40,024 bases of DNA, from the NCBI GenBank assembly GCA_964428935.1, contig CAYSAG010000010.1, positions 1 through 40,024 of the forward strand, written 5' to 3'. Each line of letters starts with the position of its first letter. The first letter of the stretch is position 1. The DNA comes from JAADHY01 sp964428935. GTDB lineage: Bacteria > Planctomycetota > Planctomycetia > Planctomycetales > Planctomycetaceae. Both the position numbers and the translations under genes were made by a program. The notes under the pieces are model-generated. The model was not told where the DNA came from. It saw only the letters and a program-made list of their open reading frames with translations, and ran no database searches. Shown here piece after piece: positions 8,032-16,977 of this stretch.

Positions 8032-10626
8032 ATGCGGTTTCGACTGTCAGCAAGGACGAAAGGACAAACGGGACGGCCGGTCGTGGGCTTCCCTGTCGCG
8101 GTCGCGCTGGCTGCGGCTGTTTGCTGCGCAGCTGTGCTGACGGCCGTGAACGCTCCAGCCGGTGACTGGCCTCACTGGCGCGGTGCGCGGCTGAACGGTG
8201 TGAGTGACGAGCCGTTGCCGGTTGAGCAATGGCCGTCCGGAAAGGGAGCTCTTTTGTGGCGCACCGAGCGGCTTCAGCCGCTCACGCCGCCGGTCATGGC
8301 TCGACTGGGCAACTTCGACTCGGTGTTCGTGCTGGCGCGACACCAACCCGGGACGGCCGACGAGGGCGTTCAGGTGGTGTCGGTCGACGCCGAGGAAGGG
8401 TCGGTCAACTGGCGGCTGCCGCTGCCCGTCTACCTTTGCGACCTCCCGGCCGACGGCTCGCTGCAGGGCCTGACGCTGGACCCGTCGACACACAACCTGG
8501 CGGTGCTCACGCCCGCCGGCTGGCTGGGCTGGCTGGACGGCGTGACCGGCGGCGTGTTGTGGTGGCGTTCGCTGCGAGAGGAATTCGGCTGGCGAGCCGT
8601 GGCGTCTCGCACCGTCTCCGGGCCGTTGGTCGACGAGGTGTTGGTCCTGGTCAGCGGGGTGTCGGTGGACGTTGTTGGCCGTCGGTGGCTGAGCGTGTGG
8701 GCCTTCGACAAGCGGAACGGCGAGCTGGTGTGGCAGCGTCGTTTGGGGCAAGCAGCCGCCGGTGTCGTTCCGACCGGACCGGTGGTCACGGTGGCTGGCG
8801 GGCAGCGGACGCTGCTGGTCGCCGGCGCGGCGACGTTGTACGCGTTGCAAGTCCGGACGGGGCGGCTGCTGTGGACGCAAAGGCTGTCGAAACCGTCGGG
8901 CGTTTCGGCAAAGCGAGCCGCTCCGAGCCGGTCCGAGCCGAACCGGCAGCAAGCTTGTCCGCCCGTTGCCGTCGGCTCGTTTGTGGTCGCTGGCTACGCT
9001 CGGCTTCGCCCGGGCGGCACGCCGGTTGGCCGACTGGTGGCTGTGGACGCGGCGACCCGCGCCGCGGACGGCTCGCCGTCGCTGCTGTGGCAAGTGGACT
9101 TGGCCGTTGGTCGCTGCGCGCCGCTGTTGGTCGACGGCCGAGTTTACGCGGTGGACGACGGGGGCACGTTGGTGGCGGTCGAGCTGCAGACGGGGCGGGT
9201 GCTGGGCCGCTGGTCCCTGGGAGCTCCCGTCGTCGGCGGCCTGGTCTTTGCCTCGCACCGGTTGGTTGCCTGCACGACGGCCGGTCGGTGGTTTGTGTTT
9301 GAGCCGACCGAGCAGGGGTTGACGAAAGTGGCGCAGTCGGAGTTGGCGGCTCGGCCGGTCGGTCCGCCGTTGGTCTCGCGCGGACGGGTCGTCTTGGCGA
9401 CCGAGCAGGGACTGGAGTGTGTCGGGCGGGCGGACATGCGTCTGCCGCCCACGTCGCCGCCGTGGTTGGTCGAGCCGTCGGTTTCGGAGGACCCGGAGCC
9501 GGCGACCGTTCAACTGGTGCCGGCCCAACGGTGGGTGCGTTCGGGCAGCGCTGAGCAGCGAGGCGAGCGGTTGCAGTTGCAAGTGCGACTGTTCAACAGC
9601 CGCGGCCAGTTCCTGCAGCTGGCCCGTCCGGACGGAACCGTTCGACTGCAACACCGCGGACCGGGGCGGCTCGTTCCGCCGGCGACGTACGTCTCGCCGG
9701 ACCAGCCGACGCACGGCGCGGCCACGGTGCTGGCCCGTCTGCTCGGCGGCGCGCCGAGCGGCACGAGACCAAGCACGCCGCCCGAACCAGGCTCGACCTC
9801 GGTTGCTCGAATCGGACTGGTGCCGCGACTGCCGTGGCGTTTCGACTTCACGGACGGTCGGGTGCCGGCCAGTTGGTCTGTGGTCCGCGAGGCGGTGTGG
9901 CGGGAGCGAGCGGCTCCACCGAGCGGGCTGGCACGACAACCGACCGTTGGCTCAACCCAAGACAGCGGACCGGCGTTGCTCGTGACCGACCAGGCGGCTC
10001 CCGACGGCGCGTTCGAGTGCTTCTTCGGTCCGGCCGACCTGACCGACTACACGGTCGGCTGCGACGTGTTGGTTGTTGGCTCGCCCGAGGAGGCCGGCGA
10101 CGCGGCGCGAGCCAACGAGGTGTCTGGCGGCGGGAGGGCGGAGGAAAGCCGCGACGCGGAGCGAGCCCGAAGCATGCCCGCGGCTGCTGGGGGCTCGAGA
10201 GACGGCCAGACTCGCAAAACCAGCAGCGCGGAAAAACGCAACCACGCGGGGCCCGCGGCCGACGTCGGGGTCATTGGGCAACGCTACCGGCTGGAGCTTC
10301 GAGGACGCGGCAAGCTGGCCGTGGTGTCGTGGTCGGCGGTCCGGTCGAAGGTCCGGTCGGTTCCCTTCTCGTGGCGGCCCGGCGTTTGGTACCGGTTGAA
10401 GTTGCGGACCAGCGTGGAGCAGTTGACGCAGGGGACGACGGCCGTCGTGAAGGCGAAAGCGTGGCGTCGTGACGAGCGGGAACCGGCGGAGTGGCAGTTG
10501 GTGTGGAAGGACCGCCCGGCGAACGAACACGGCAGCCCAGGACTGTTCGCTCGCCCGCGCGGCTGCCGGGTCTACTTCGACAACGTGTTTGTGGTAGCGA
10601 ATTCGGACGAGCCGGTTGACAAGTGA
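8032..10626 (+). CDS. Secreted PQQ-like beta-propeller protein with C-terminal LamG/DUF1080-like domain
   Basis: 864 residues. A basic N-region and hydrophobic segment up to about residue 43 form a signal peptide. WPHWRG at about 46 is the usual opening of planctomycete PQQ-binding-like (quinoprotein alcohol dehydrogenase-type) propellers. Blades with G.L.W and VVA/VYAVD patterns run to roughly residue 470, for example VYAVDDGGTLVAVELQTGRV. A beta-rich linker follows, then from about 598 a jelly-roll-like domain (WRFDFTDGRVPASW ... VYFDNVFVVAN) like LamG/DUF1080 carbohydrate-binding folds. A 60-residue low-complexity acidic/basic insert interrupts that domain at about 683-743. No dehydrogenase active-site residues can be assigned, so a binding or scaffold role is likelier than catalysis. 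The start at 8032 is chosen for the signal peptide; only a weak GGA precedes it. Confidence 0.85.
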   Translation: MRFRLSARTKGQTGRPVVGFPVAVALAAAVCCAAVLTAVNAPAGDWPHWRGARLNGVSDEPLPVEQWPSGKGALLWRTERLQPLTPPVMARLGNFDSVFVLARHQPGTADEGVQVVSVDAEEGSVNWRLPLPVYLCDLPADGSLQGLTLDPSTHNLAVLTPAGWLGWLDGVTGGVLWWRSLREEFGWRAVASRTVSGPLVDEVLVLVSGVSVDVVGRRWLSVWAFDKRNGELVWQRRLGQAAAGVVPTGPVVTVAGGQRTLLVAGAATLYALQVRTGRLLWTQRLSKPSGVSAKRAAPSRSEPNRQQACPPVAVGSFVVAGYARLRPGGTPVGRLVAVDAATRAADGSPSLLWQVDLAVGRCAPLLVDGRVYAVDDGGTLVAVELQTGRVLGRWSLGAPVVGGLVFASHRLVACTTAGRWFVFEPTEQGLTKVAQSELAARPVGPPLVSRGRVVLATEQGLECVGRADMRLPPTSPPWLVEPSVSEDPEPATVQLVPAQRWVRSGSAEQRGERLQLQVRLFNSRGQFLQLARPDGTVRLQHRGPGRLVPPATYVSPDQPTHGAATVLARLLGGAPSGTRPSTPPEPGSTSVARIGLVPRLPWRFDFTDGRVPASWSVVREAVWRERAAPPSGLARQPTVGSTQDSGPALLVTDQAAPDGAFECFFGPADLTDYTVGCDVLVVGSPEEAGDAARANEVSGGGRAEESRDAERARSMPAAAGGSRDGQTRKTSSAEKRNHAGPAADVGVIGQRYRLELRGRGKLAVVSWSAVRSKVRSVPFSWRPGVWYRLKLRTSVEQLTQGTTAVVKAKAWRRDEREPAEWQLVWKDRPANEHGSPGLFARPRGCRVYFDNVFVVANSDEPVDK

Positions 10627-10686
10627 AGACGCGGGCACGTCGAAAGGTCAGCAAAGGTGACGAAGGCAACAACGGGGAGGACAGCC

Positions 10687-12369
10687 GTGAGCAGGGCGTT
10701 TCGGGTGGCAAGCGTGTTGGTGAGCGTTCTTTGGGCCGTCGGTTCGGTGGCTGGGGTGCGTGTCGTGGCGGGCCAGCCCGTAGTCGAGGCGGCGGGCGAC
10801 GCCACGAAGCAGGCGTTGGCCGAAATTCGGCGAATGAACGTCGGGCCGCTGGACTGGCCCCAGTGGGGCGGCTGGTCGCACAAGAACAACGTGCCCAGCG
10901 GCCGAGGCATTCCGACAGACTGGGACGTGGAGTCGGGAAAGAACATTAAGTGGAGTGCCCGGTTGGGGTCGCAGACTTACGGCAACCCGGTGGTGGCCAA
11001 CGGCAAGGTCTTTGTGGGGACGAACAACGACGCGGGCTACGTGAAACGGTTTCCTCCCGAGGTCGACCTGGGGTGTTTGTTGTGCTTCGACGCGGAGACG
11101 GGCCGCTTCCTGTGGCAACATTCCAGCCGCAAGCTGCCGTCGGGGCCGGAGCACGACTGGCCGCTGGTCGGCGTCTGCTCCACGCCCTACGTCGACGGCG
11201 ACCGTCTGTGGTTCGTCACGAACCGCGGCGAGGTGAGGTGTCTGGACACGGAAGGCTTCTACGACGGCGAAAACGACGGCCCGTTCACGTCTGAGGAAAG
11301 TCAGAGCCGCGACGAGGCCGACGTGGTCTGGGTGCTGGACCTCATGAAAGAGCTGGGCGTTCGGCAGCACAACATGGCTGCCTGCTCGGTCACGGCCTTC
11401 GGCGACATTCTGCTGGTCAACACGTCGAACGGGGTGGACGAGTCGCACGAGAAAATTCCGGCTCCCGACGCACCCAGCTTCATTGCCGTCGACCGGAACA
11501 CGGGCAAAGTCCTTTGGACGGACAACTCGCCCGGCCGCAACATTCTGCACGGACAGTGGTCGTCTCCGGCGTGGGCCGTTGTGAACGGACAGCCGCAGGT
11601 GTTCTTTGCCGGCGGAGACGGGTGGCTTTACAGCTTCGACCCGCGCGGCGACGGCCGCGGCCACTCCAAACTGTTGTGGAAGTTCGACTGCAACCCGAAA
11701 ACGTCGAAGTGGGTCATTGGCGGCCGCGGCGACCGGAACAACCTGATTGCCACGCCCGTCGTCTACGACAACCGCGTCTACATTGCTGTGGGGCAAGACC
11801 CGGAACAAGGCGACGGCGTGGGCCACCTGTGGTGCATTGACCCGACCAAGCGCGGAGACGTCAGCGCCGAGCTGGCTGTCGGGCCAGACGGCCAACCGCT
11901 GCCGCCTCGACGCGAGCAGGCCGTCGACCCGAAAGCCGGCGAGCGAGCGGTGCCGAACCCCAACTCGGCGGCCGTCTGGCACTACAGCCGTCAGGACGTC
12001 AACGGCAACGGCGAAATTGAGTACGAGGAGGAAATGCACCGAGCCATTGGCAGCGTGGCCGTCAAGGACAACCTGCTCTACATTGCCGACTTCAGCGGCA
12101 TTTTCCACTGCTTCGACGCGCGGACCGGCCGACACCTGTGGTCCTACGACCTGTTCGCCGCGTCGTGGGCCACACCGCTCATTGTCGACGGAAAGGTCTT
12201 CATTACGGACGAAGACGGCGACGTGGCCATTTTCAAACACGGACCGAAAAAGCAGCTGCTCAAAGAGCTGAACATGCAAGACTCGATTTACACGACCCCC
12301 GTCGTCGCCAACAACGTGCTGTTCATTGCAACGCGGAGCAAACTGTACGCCATTGAAAAGAAACCGTAG
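10687..12369 (+). CDS. Secreted PQQ-like beta-propeller protein with EF-hand-like loop
   Basis: 560 residues beginning at GTG 10687, six bases after GGGGAGG; the frame extends to 10657 but without such a site. Residues 1-31 are a signal peptide. DWPQWGG near 58 opens the propeller, and blades recur with LLCFDAETGRFLW, IAVDRNTGKVLW, WLYSFDPRGDG, LWCIDPTKRG and IFHCFDARTGRHLW. At residues 437-448 a loop reads DVNGNGEIEYEE, an exact fit to the calcium-binding EF-hand loop (D-x-N-x-N-G-x-I-x-x-x-E), placed between blades. This makes calcium binding likely. Two propeller genes flank it (60 and 155 bases away), suggesting co-transcription. All 21 isoleucine codons are ATT although other amino acids use GC-ending codons. 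Enzymatic activity cannot be shown from sequence. Confidence 0.88.
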   Translation: MSRAFRVASVLVSVLWAVGSVAGVRVVAGQPVVEAAGDATKQALAEIRRMNVGPLDWPQWGGWSHKNNVPSGRGIPTDWDVESGKNIKWSARLGSQTYGNPVVANGKVFVGTNNDAGYVKRFPPEVDLGCLLCFDAETGRFLWQHSSRKLPSGPEHDWPLVGVCSTPYVDGDRLWFVTNRGEVRCLDTEGFYDGENDGPFTSEESQSRDEADVVWVLDLMKELGVRQHNMAACSVTAFGDILLVNTSNGVDESHEKIPAPDAPSFIAVDRNTGKVLWTDNSPGRNILHGQWSSPAWAVVNGQPQVFFAGGDGWLYSFDPRGDGRGHSKLLWKFDCNPKTSKWVIGGRGDRNNLIATPVVYDNRVYIAVGQDPEQGDGVGHLWCIDPTKRGDVSAELAVGPDGQPLPPRREQAVDPKAGERAVPNPNSAAVWHYSRQDVNGNGEIEYEEEMHRAIGSVAVKDNLLYIADFSGIFHCFDARTGRHLWSYDLFAASWATPLIVDGKVFITDEDGDVAIFKHGPKKQLLKELNMQDSIYTTPVVANNVLFIATRSKLYAIEKKP

Positions 12370-12524
12370 GCTCCTGCGTGCCGCGGCGCAGACGGGACGA
12401 CGTTCGGGAAGCGAAACGCTGGAGTGTCCACCGGACACCGTCGCAAACGCCGGAGGCCGTTGCGGCGGACGGACTCGGCCAGGTCGAAAGGCAAAACGGC
12501 AAAGCGAACGGAGAGCCACTCGCG

Positions 12525-13847
12525 GTGAAACGGAACTGTTCACAAGCACGACGGCTGAGCGAGCTCACGCCCCGGCTGGTTGGGCCCGGCCGGTCCGCTC
12601 TGCTCGTGTGGGCGGTCTGCGCGTTGGTGGCCGGTTTGTCGGTGATTGGCCGAGCAGGGCAGCGGTCGACGGCACAGAAGGCGGACCGTCCGGCTGGGTC
12701 GAGGAGCTCCTCGCGCACTTCCAGCGAAACCCCGTCGACAGGCTCAGGCCGTCGCGTTTCACCGCCGACCCGGACCAGTTGGGCCTCGTTCCGAAACGGC
12801 AACCAACAACTGGGCGTGGCTCACTGCTCGTTGCCGGAGAAACTGGAACTGCTTTGGAAAGTGCCGGTCAGCGACGGTGTGGTGTCGACGCCGGCCATTG
12901 TCGGCGACGACGTTTACGTGGCCACGCTGGGCGGCGAGCTGCTTTGTCTGGACCGTCGGACCGGGCGGTTGGTCTGGAAGTACTCGTCGGTGGAAAAGCC
13001 CGAGCCGAACACGTTCCCGCCCGGGTTCTTCGCGTCGCCGACGGTCACCGCCGACAGCGTGTACTTGGGCGACGAGGACGGAGTGTTCCACGCGGTTCGT
13101 CGGGTCGACGGCAGTCGTCGTTGGCTGTTTCACGGGCAAGCGGAAATTGTCAGCTCGACGGCCGTCGTCGGCGACCGGTTGATTTTCGGCTGCTACGACA
13201 GCAACCTGTACTGCCTGAACGCCCGGGACGGTTCGCTCGTTTGGAAGTTCACCACCGAAGACCGCATTAACGGCACGCCGGCCGTCGCGCAAGGATTCGC
13301 TTTCGTCACCGGGTGCGACAACCACCTGCGTCTGATTGACGTCCAGACCGGCCGGCAAAAGGTGGCTCTGTCCCTCGGCACCTTCCTGATTGCCTCGCCG
13401 GCGGTGCTGGGCCAGTGGCTTTACGAAGGCACGTACGCCAGCGAGGTTCTGGCGGTCAATTGGAAGGAAGCCAGAATTGTTTGGAGGTACCGCGGCCCGG
13501 GCGGCGACTACCCCTACCACTCGTCGGCAGCCGTGACGGACCGGTTCGTTGTGGTCGGGTGCCGCGACAAGCGCGTCCACTGCATTGACAGACGGACCGG
13601 CCGCGGAGTGTGGACCTTCCGCACGCGGGGACGCGTCGACAGCTCGCCGGCCGTCGTCGGCCAACGCGTTTTCGTTGGTTCGTACGACGGGAACCTCTAC
13701 GAGCTGAACCTGCCGGACGGCCGACTCCGGTGGAAGTTCAACGCTGGCCGTCCCGTCTCCGGCTCACCGGCCGTCGGTGAGGGCGTGCTGGTTTTCGGCA
13801 CCGAGGCGACCGAAGGAATGGTTTACTGCTTCGGCAGCCGCTCCTGA
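12525..13847 (+). CDS. Membrane-anchored or secreted PQQ-like beta-propeller protein
   Basis: 440 residues from GTG 12525, preceded by GGAGAG ten bases upstream. An N-terminal hydrophobic helix (about 22-42, ALLVWAVCALVAGLSVIG) is a signal peptide or anchor, followed by a Ser/Arg-rich linker (about 50-80). From about residue 87, WASFRNGNQQLG opens a compact BamB-like propeller with at least seven regular repeats: ELLCLDRRTGRLVW, VFHAVRRVDGSRRW, NLYCLNARDGSLVW, HLRLIDVQTGR, EVLAVNWKEARIVW, RVHCIDRRTGRGVW and NLYELNLPDGRLRW. These repeats are cleaner than in the two preceding propellers. The likely role is envelope-associated protein or ligand binding; a BamB-like assembly role is possible but unproven. 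The frame is open to 12378, but that part lacks protein character. Confidence 0.85.
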   Translation: MKRNCSQARRLSELTPRLVGPGRSALLVWAVCALVAGLSVIGRAGQRSTAQKADRPAGSRSSSRTSSETPSTGSGRRVSPPTRTSWASFRNGNQQLGVAHCSLPEKLELLWKVPVSDGVVSTPAIVGDDVYVATLGGELLCLDRRTGRLVWKYSSVEKPEPNTFPPGFFASPTVTADSVYLGDEDGVFHAVRRVDGSRRWLFHGQAEIVSSTAVVGDRLIFGCYDSNLYCLNARDGSLVWKFTTEDRINGTPAVAQGFAFVTGCDNHLRLIDVQTGRQKVALSLGTFLIASPAVLGQWLYEGTYASEVLAVNWKEARIVWRYRGPGGDYPYHSSAAVTDRFVVVGCRDKRVHCIDRRTGRGVWTFRTRGRVDSSPAVVGQRVFVGSYDGNLYELNLPDGRLRWKFNAGRPVSGSPAVGEGVLVFGTEATEGMVYCFGSRS

Positions 13848-13944
13848 CCGACCGCTCCACCGCGTCCCGCGTGGGCACGCAAAAGGCTCAGACGCATTGG
13901 GCTCGAGCAACCAGACGGCTCTACAAGACGGAACCTGTTGTCCC

Positions 13945-15201
13945 ATGAAACACCCACCGCCGCACGCAGTCCTGGGACACTACTTCGCTCGGCAGTACCC
14001 CGCCTGGGCGGACTGGCCAGCCAGCGACGACACGCTGCTGACTCGGCCACCCGACCTCGACACGCCGCTCGGTCTGCTGCTGAACGCTTCGTTCGGCACC
14101 GGCTGGTCGCCGCTCCAATTGGCTCCGCCGACCGGCCAGCCGGACGACGCGGCGGCCAGCCGTTTCGTCGACGCCGTCGGCCACACGTTGCAACGGTTGT
14201 GCGAGCGGGACGTTCTGGCCAGCCGCGCGCTGGACTTCGTCTACTTGAGCGGCGGGGTGTCGTGGCTGCCGCCGGAGCAGCTGCTGCGCTTGCGCGAGTC
14301 GGTCCACCGCTGGCTGGCTTGGGACAACGCGGCCGAGGTGACGGTCGAGTGCGACCCGGCGTCGGTCACCGACCGCACGGCCGTCGCGCTGAAGGAGCTG
14401 GGCGCGACGCGTGCGTCGTTGGTCGTCCTTTCGACGTCCGACCAGGTGCTGAGCAGCAGCGGCTGCGGACACCGTTCGGACGCTCACTGGCCGGCGTACG
14501 AGCGTTTGCGACGGGCCGGTCTGCCGCAGGTCAACGTGGTCCTGGCTGCGGGACTGAACGGCCAAACCGAGCAGACGTGGTCGGAGACGGTCGAGCAGGT
14601 CCTGGCGTGGCAGCCGGACAACGTCACGGTCCTGCGTTTGCTGCCACCGGACGACAACGGCCACCGCTGGCCAGGCTTTCCACAAGACCGACCCGCTGTG
14701 CTGCGGCTGGTCAGTCACGCCGTGCTGCGTCTGCTTTCACAGGGCTACCACATGGCGAGCCTGACAGAGTGGGTGCAGGAGCCGAAGTCGGAGCGGTTTC
14801 TGTTTCGACATGCTTGGTTCCGCGGGTGCGAGCTGGTCGGCGTCGGCCCCAGCGCGGTCGGCTACGTGGGCGGGTGTCTGTACCAAAACGCGGTCGAAGA
14901 AGCACAGCTCCAATCGCCGCCGTCGGAGAAGACGTGGCCGGTCGCTCGCGGCGTCAAGCTGACGGCTCGACAACGCCTGGTGCGCGAGCTGCTGCTGTGT
15001 TTGCAAGAAGGGCGGGTGTCGTTGAGCGAGCTGCGAGCTCGACAGCGGACGCGAGAATTGGGCCGTCTGGCCGAGCAGTTTGTCCAACTGGAGGCGGCGG
15101 GACTGGTGGAGCTGGACGACGACGAACTCTGCCTGACCAGCTCCGGCCAACTGAACGTCGACCAGGTGTGGACCGCCCTGGTGCGAGGCTTGGCCGAGTG
15201 A
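13945..15201 (+). CDS. HemW/HemN-like protein lacking the radical-SAM cysteine motif
   Basis: 418 residues similar along their length to oxygen-independent coproporphyrinogen oxidase/HemW proteins. Expected elements appear in order but altered: FVYLSGGVSWLPPEQLLRL replaces the family's GGGTP segment, VTVECDPASVTD matches the E-x-P segment, VNVVLAAGLNGQTEQTWSET matches the DLIYGLPGQT segment, and LVGVGPSAVGYVGG matches the GxGAxS segment. A winged-helix-like C-terminus follows (VSLSELRARQRTRELGRLAEQF). Where the family has its CxxxCxxC Fe-S motif, this protein reads LGLLLNASFGTGWSPLQL with no cysteine, so it should not be a radical-SAM enzyme. It could be a heme-binding or regulatory paralogue or a decaying gene, though the frame is intact. 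It begins 97 bases after the third propeller gene. The ATG at 13945 has only a weak ribosome-binding site. Confidence 0.75.
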   Translation: MKHPPPHAVLGHYFARQYPAWADWPASDDTLLTRPPDLDTPLGLLLNASFGTGWSPLQLAPPTGQPDDAAASRFVDAVGHTLQRLCERDVLASRALDFVYLSGGVSWLPPEQLLRLRESVHRWLAWDNAAEVTVECDPASVTDRTAVALKELGATRASLVVLSTSDQVLSSSGCGHRSDAHWPAYERLRRAGLPQVNVVLAAGLNGQTEQTWSETVEQVLAWQPDNVTVLRLLPPDDNGHRWPGFPQDRPAVLRLVSHAVLRLLSQGYHMASLTEWVQEPKSERFLFRHAWFRGCELVGVGPSAVGYVGGCLYQNAVEEAQLQSPPSEKTWPVARGVKLTARQRLVRELLLCLQEGRVSLSELRARQRTRELGRLAEQFVQLEAAGLVELDDDELCLTSSGQLNVDQVWTALVRGLAE

Positions 15202-15359
15202 CAAACGGCGACCGCTTGTCACGCTTCGCGGCCGGCTGTTCGTGGCGTCCGACACGGCGTTTTGTGGTGCAAGGTCTTTCGCCGCGCTGGCCCCCGGTTC
15301 CTCGTCCTTCGGTTCGCTGCCCGTTCTTTACCGCGCGCGGCCCTTCCCGCGACGAGGCC

Positions 15360-16166
15360 TCAACCCGCTTTCTGCACGGGCAGCGGCTGACTGCCGACGG
15401 CTCGTGCGGCCAGCGGCAGCTTCAGCGTGAACGTGGTGCCTCGGCCCACAACGCTCTCGACCCGAATGCGGCCCCGGTGGTTTTCAATGATTTCCCGACA
15501 CAACGCCAACCCCAGGCCCGTGCCTCCCTGGCCTTGCTCGTCGGCCTGTTTGGTCGAGAAGAACGGGTCGAAAATGTGCGGCAGTTTCTCGGGCGGAATG
15601 CCGCAACCGGTGTCCTGAACGGCAATTTCTCCGAACCCTTCCGCCGCGTTCGTGCGAACCGAAATTTTCAGGCGTCCGCCGCCCGACATGGCCTGTCGCG
15701 CGTTAATGATCAGGTTCAACAGCACCTGTTGAATCTGACTGGTGTTGACCTCCGCCACCGGGTGGTCGACGAACTCGGTTTCCAGTGAAACGCGGTGCTT
15801 CTGCAGGTCCTTTTCGACCAGAACCAGCACGTCCTGCACCAGCACCACCAGGTCGAACGGCTCGCGACGGTCGCTGCGGTTCCGAGCGTAAGCCAACATG
15901 CCCGTCGTGATTTTCGCGGCCCGTTGGCTGGCGTCGAGAATTTTGTTGAAAGCCTTCTCGCGGGTTGCGGCGTCTTGGTGCCGCAGCCCCATTTTGGCGT
16001 AGTTAATGATTGTGGTCAGAATGTTGTTGAACTCGTGGGTAATGGACGACGCCAGTGTGCCGACCGTGCTCATTTTTTGAGCCTGCAGCAACTGCTGCTT
16101 CATGGCCTGCAACTGTTGCTGCAGCTGTTCGACAACGTCTTGCGTTTCGGGTGCAGCCGAAGTCAT
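15360..16166 (-). CDS. Soluble histidine kinase
   Basis: 268 residues with no membrane segment and no recognisable sensor domain. Residues 10-31 are a Gln-rich coiled coil (QLQQQLQAMKQQLLQAQK). The H-box is TLASSITHEFNNIL with phosphoacceptor His44. The catalytic ATPase domain shows the N-box LLNLIINARQAM, the D-box QDTGCGIPPEKL, an F-box-like HIFDPFFSTK, and the glycine-rich lid GQGGTGLGLALC. The type is close to the NtrB/PAS-less kinases with THEFNN/S boxes. The start at 16166 is supported by GGAG about ten bases upstream. It is an orphan kinase in this window; the receiver protein at 7.2 kb is a possible partner by proximity only. It is convergent with the HemW-like gene. Confidence 0.93.
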   Translation of the reverse strand: MTSAAPETQDVVEQLQQQLQAMKQQLLQAQKMSTVGTLASSITHEFNNILTTIINYAKMGLRHQDAATREKAFNKILDASQRAAKITTGMLAYARNRSDRREPFDLVVLVQDVLVLVEKDLQKHRVSLETEFVDHPVAEVNTSQIQQVLLNLIINARQAMSGGGRLKISVRTNAAEGFGEIAVQDTGCGIPPEKLPHIFDPFFSTKQADEQGQGGTGLGLALCREIIENHRGRIRVESVVGRGTTFTLKLPLAARAVGSQPLPVQKAG

Positions 16167-16977
16167 TGGTTGGAGCTCCGTTTTGGGTTTGAGTGCCCGA
16201 GCTGTTCGCTGCGGTTTGGTCGGACCGGCGACGGTTTCGGCGGAACAAACCGGTCGGAGCTGGCTGGGTCCGGGCGTCCGACGCCGCGTTCCTTGCCGAA
16301 CCGTTCACGTCCCGACGCGGAGTGCCGTCCGCCCCGCTCACTCTGCAAAGTCCCGAACCCCGCCCGGGCGTCAAGGCAGACCAGCCCTTGGTTGGTAATC
16401 GGACCGGGCGGTGAGAAGCCTTGACTGGGGAAGGGCGTTCCGGACGGACCGGTCGCGAGTCTCAGACACGGCGGGACGCGTTGCGGCGGCAGCGAGTTCT
16501 GCCTCGGCGAGCGAAAATGGCTCTTGCACGTTGTCTGAACAGAAGGCGAAAACTTTGCGGGCGAAGACGGTCTGACGCGAGGTCGGCTGCACTGGACGAC
16601 CCGTTTCCGTAAGAGCCCGGCGGAGTCGCACCGGTTGGGCGCAAGCCGGCTCTTTCCGCTGCAGCACGCCCGCTGCAGACTTGCACGTTGCTCCCGCTTG
16701 GGGCAACATGCCGCAAGCGGCTGAAAAGGGGACTCGTTCGGGAATTCACCTGCGTTCTTGTTTCGTCACAGCCGCTGAGCGGCGTTTGTCGGAGTTTCGC
16801 GAAGAGTCGGCAGCGACTTCGGCGAAGCAGGCGGTCGGCGAGCGGCGGCCGGTACTCGAGCCCAAACGTTCGCGGCAGCCGAAGAAAACGGTTGCGGCAG
16901 CGGAGACGTGTGCCGGAATGCAGGTCGAGAGAAGGAGTCGAGCGGGAGGCGGGACACCGCCGGCAGGGGAGCGAGCG
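16167..16977. other. Long intergenic region without recognised gene
   Basis: 811 bases between the divergent histidine kinase and LRR lipoprotein genes, the longest gap in the window. Open frames on both strands have arginine/serine/proline-rich shadow character and no motif. The LRR frame is open to 16681 but has no plausible start with a ribosome-binding site before 16978. Regulatory sites for both genes should lie here, but I could not pick out a convincing promoter. Confidence 0.4.

Noticed and set aside
10648..12549. Minus-strand open frame of over 600 codons antisense to the second propeller gene
   Set aside because: Its Val/Arg/Asp-rich sequence mirrors the codon pattern of the real gene, which has a signal peptide, ribosome-binding site and repeat motifs.
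13938..15788. Plus-strand open frame overlapping the HemW-like gene in another frame
   Set aside because: Arg/Gly/Ala-rich without motifs; also checked for a missing Fe-S motif that could be restored by a frameshift, and none was found.
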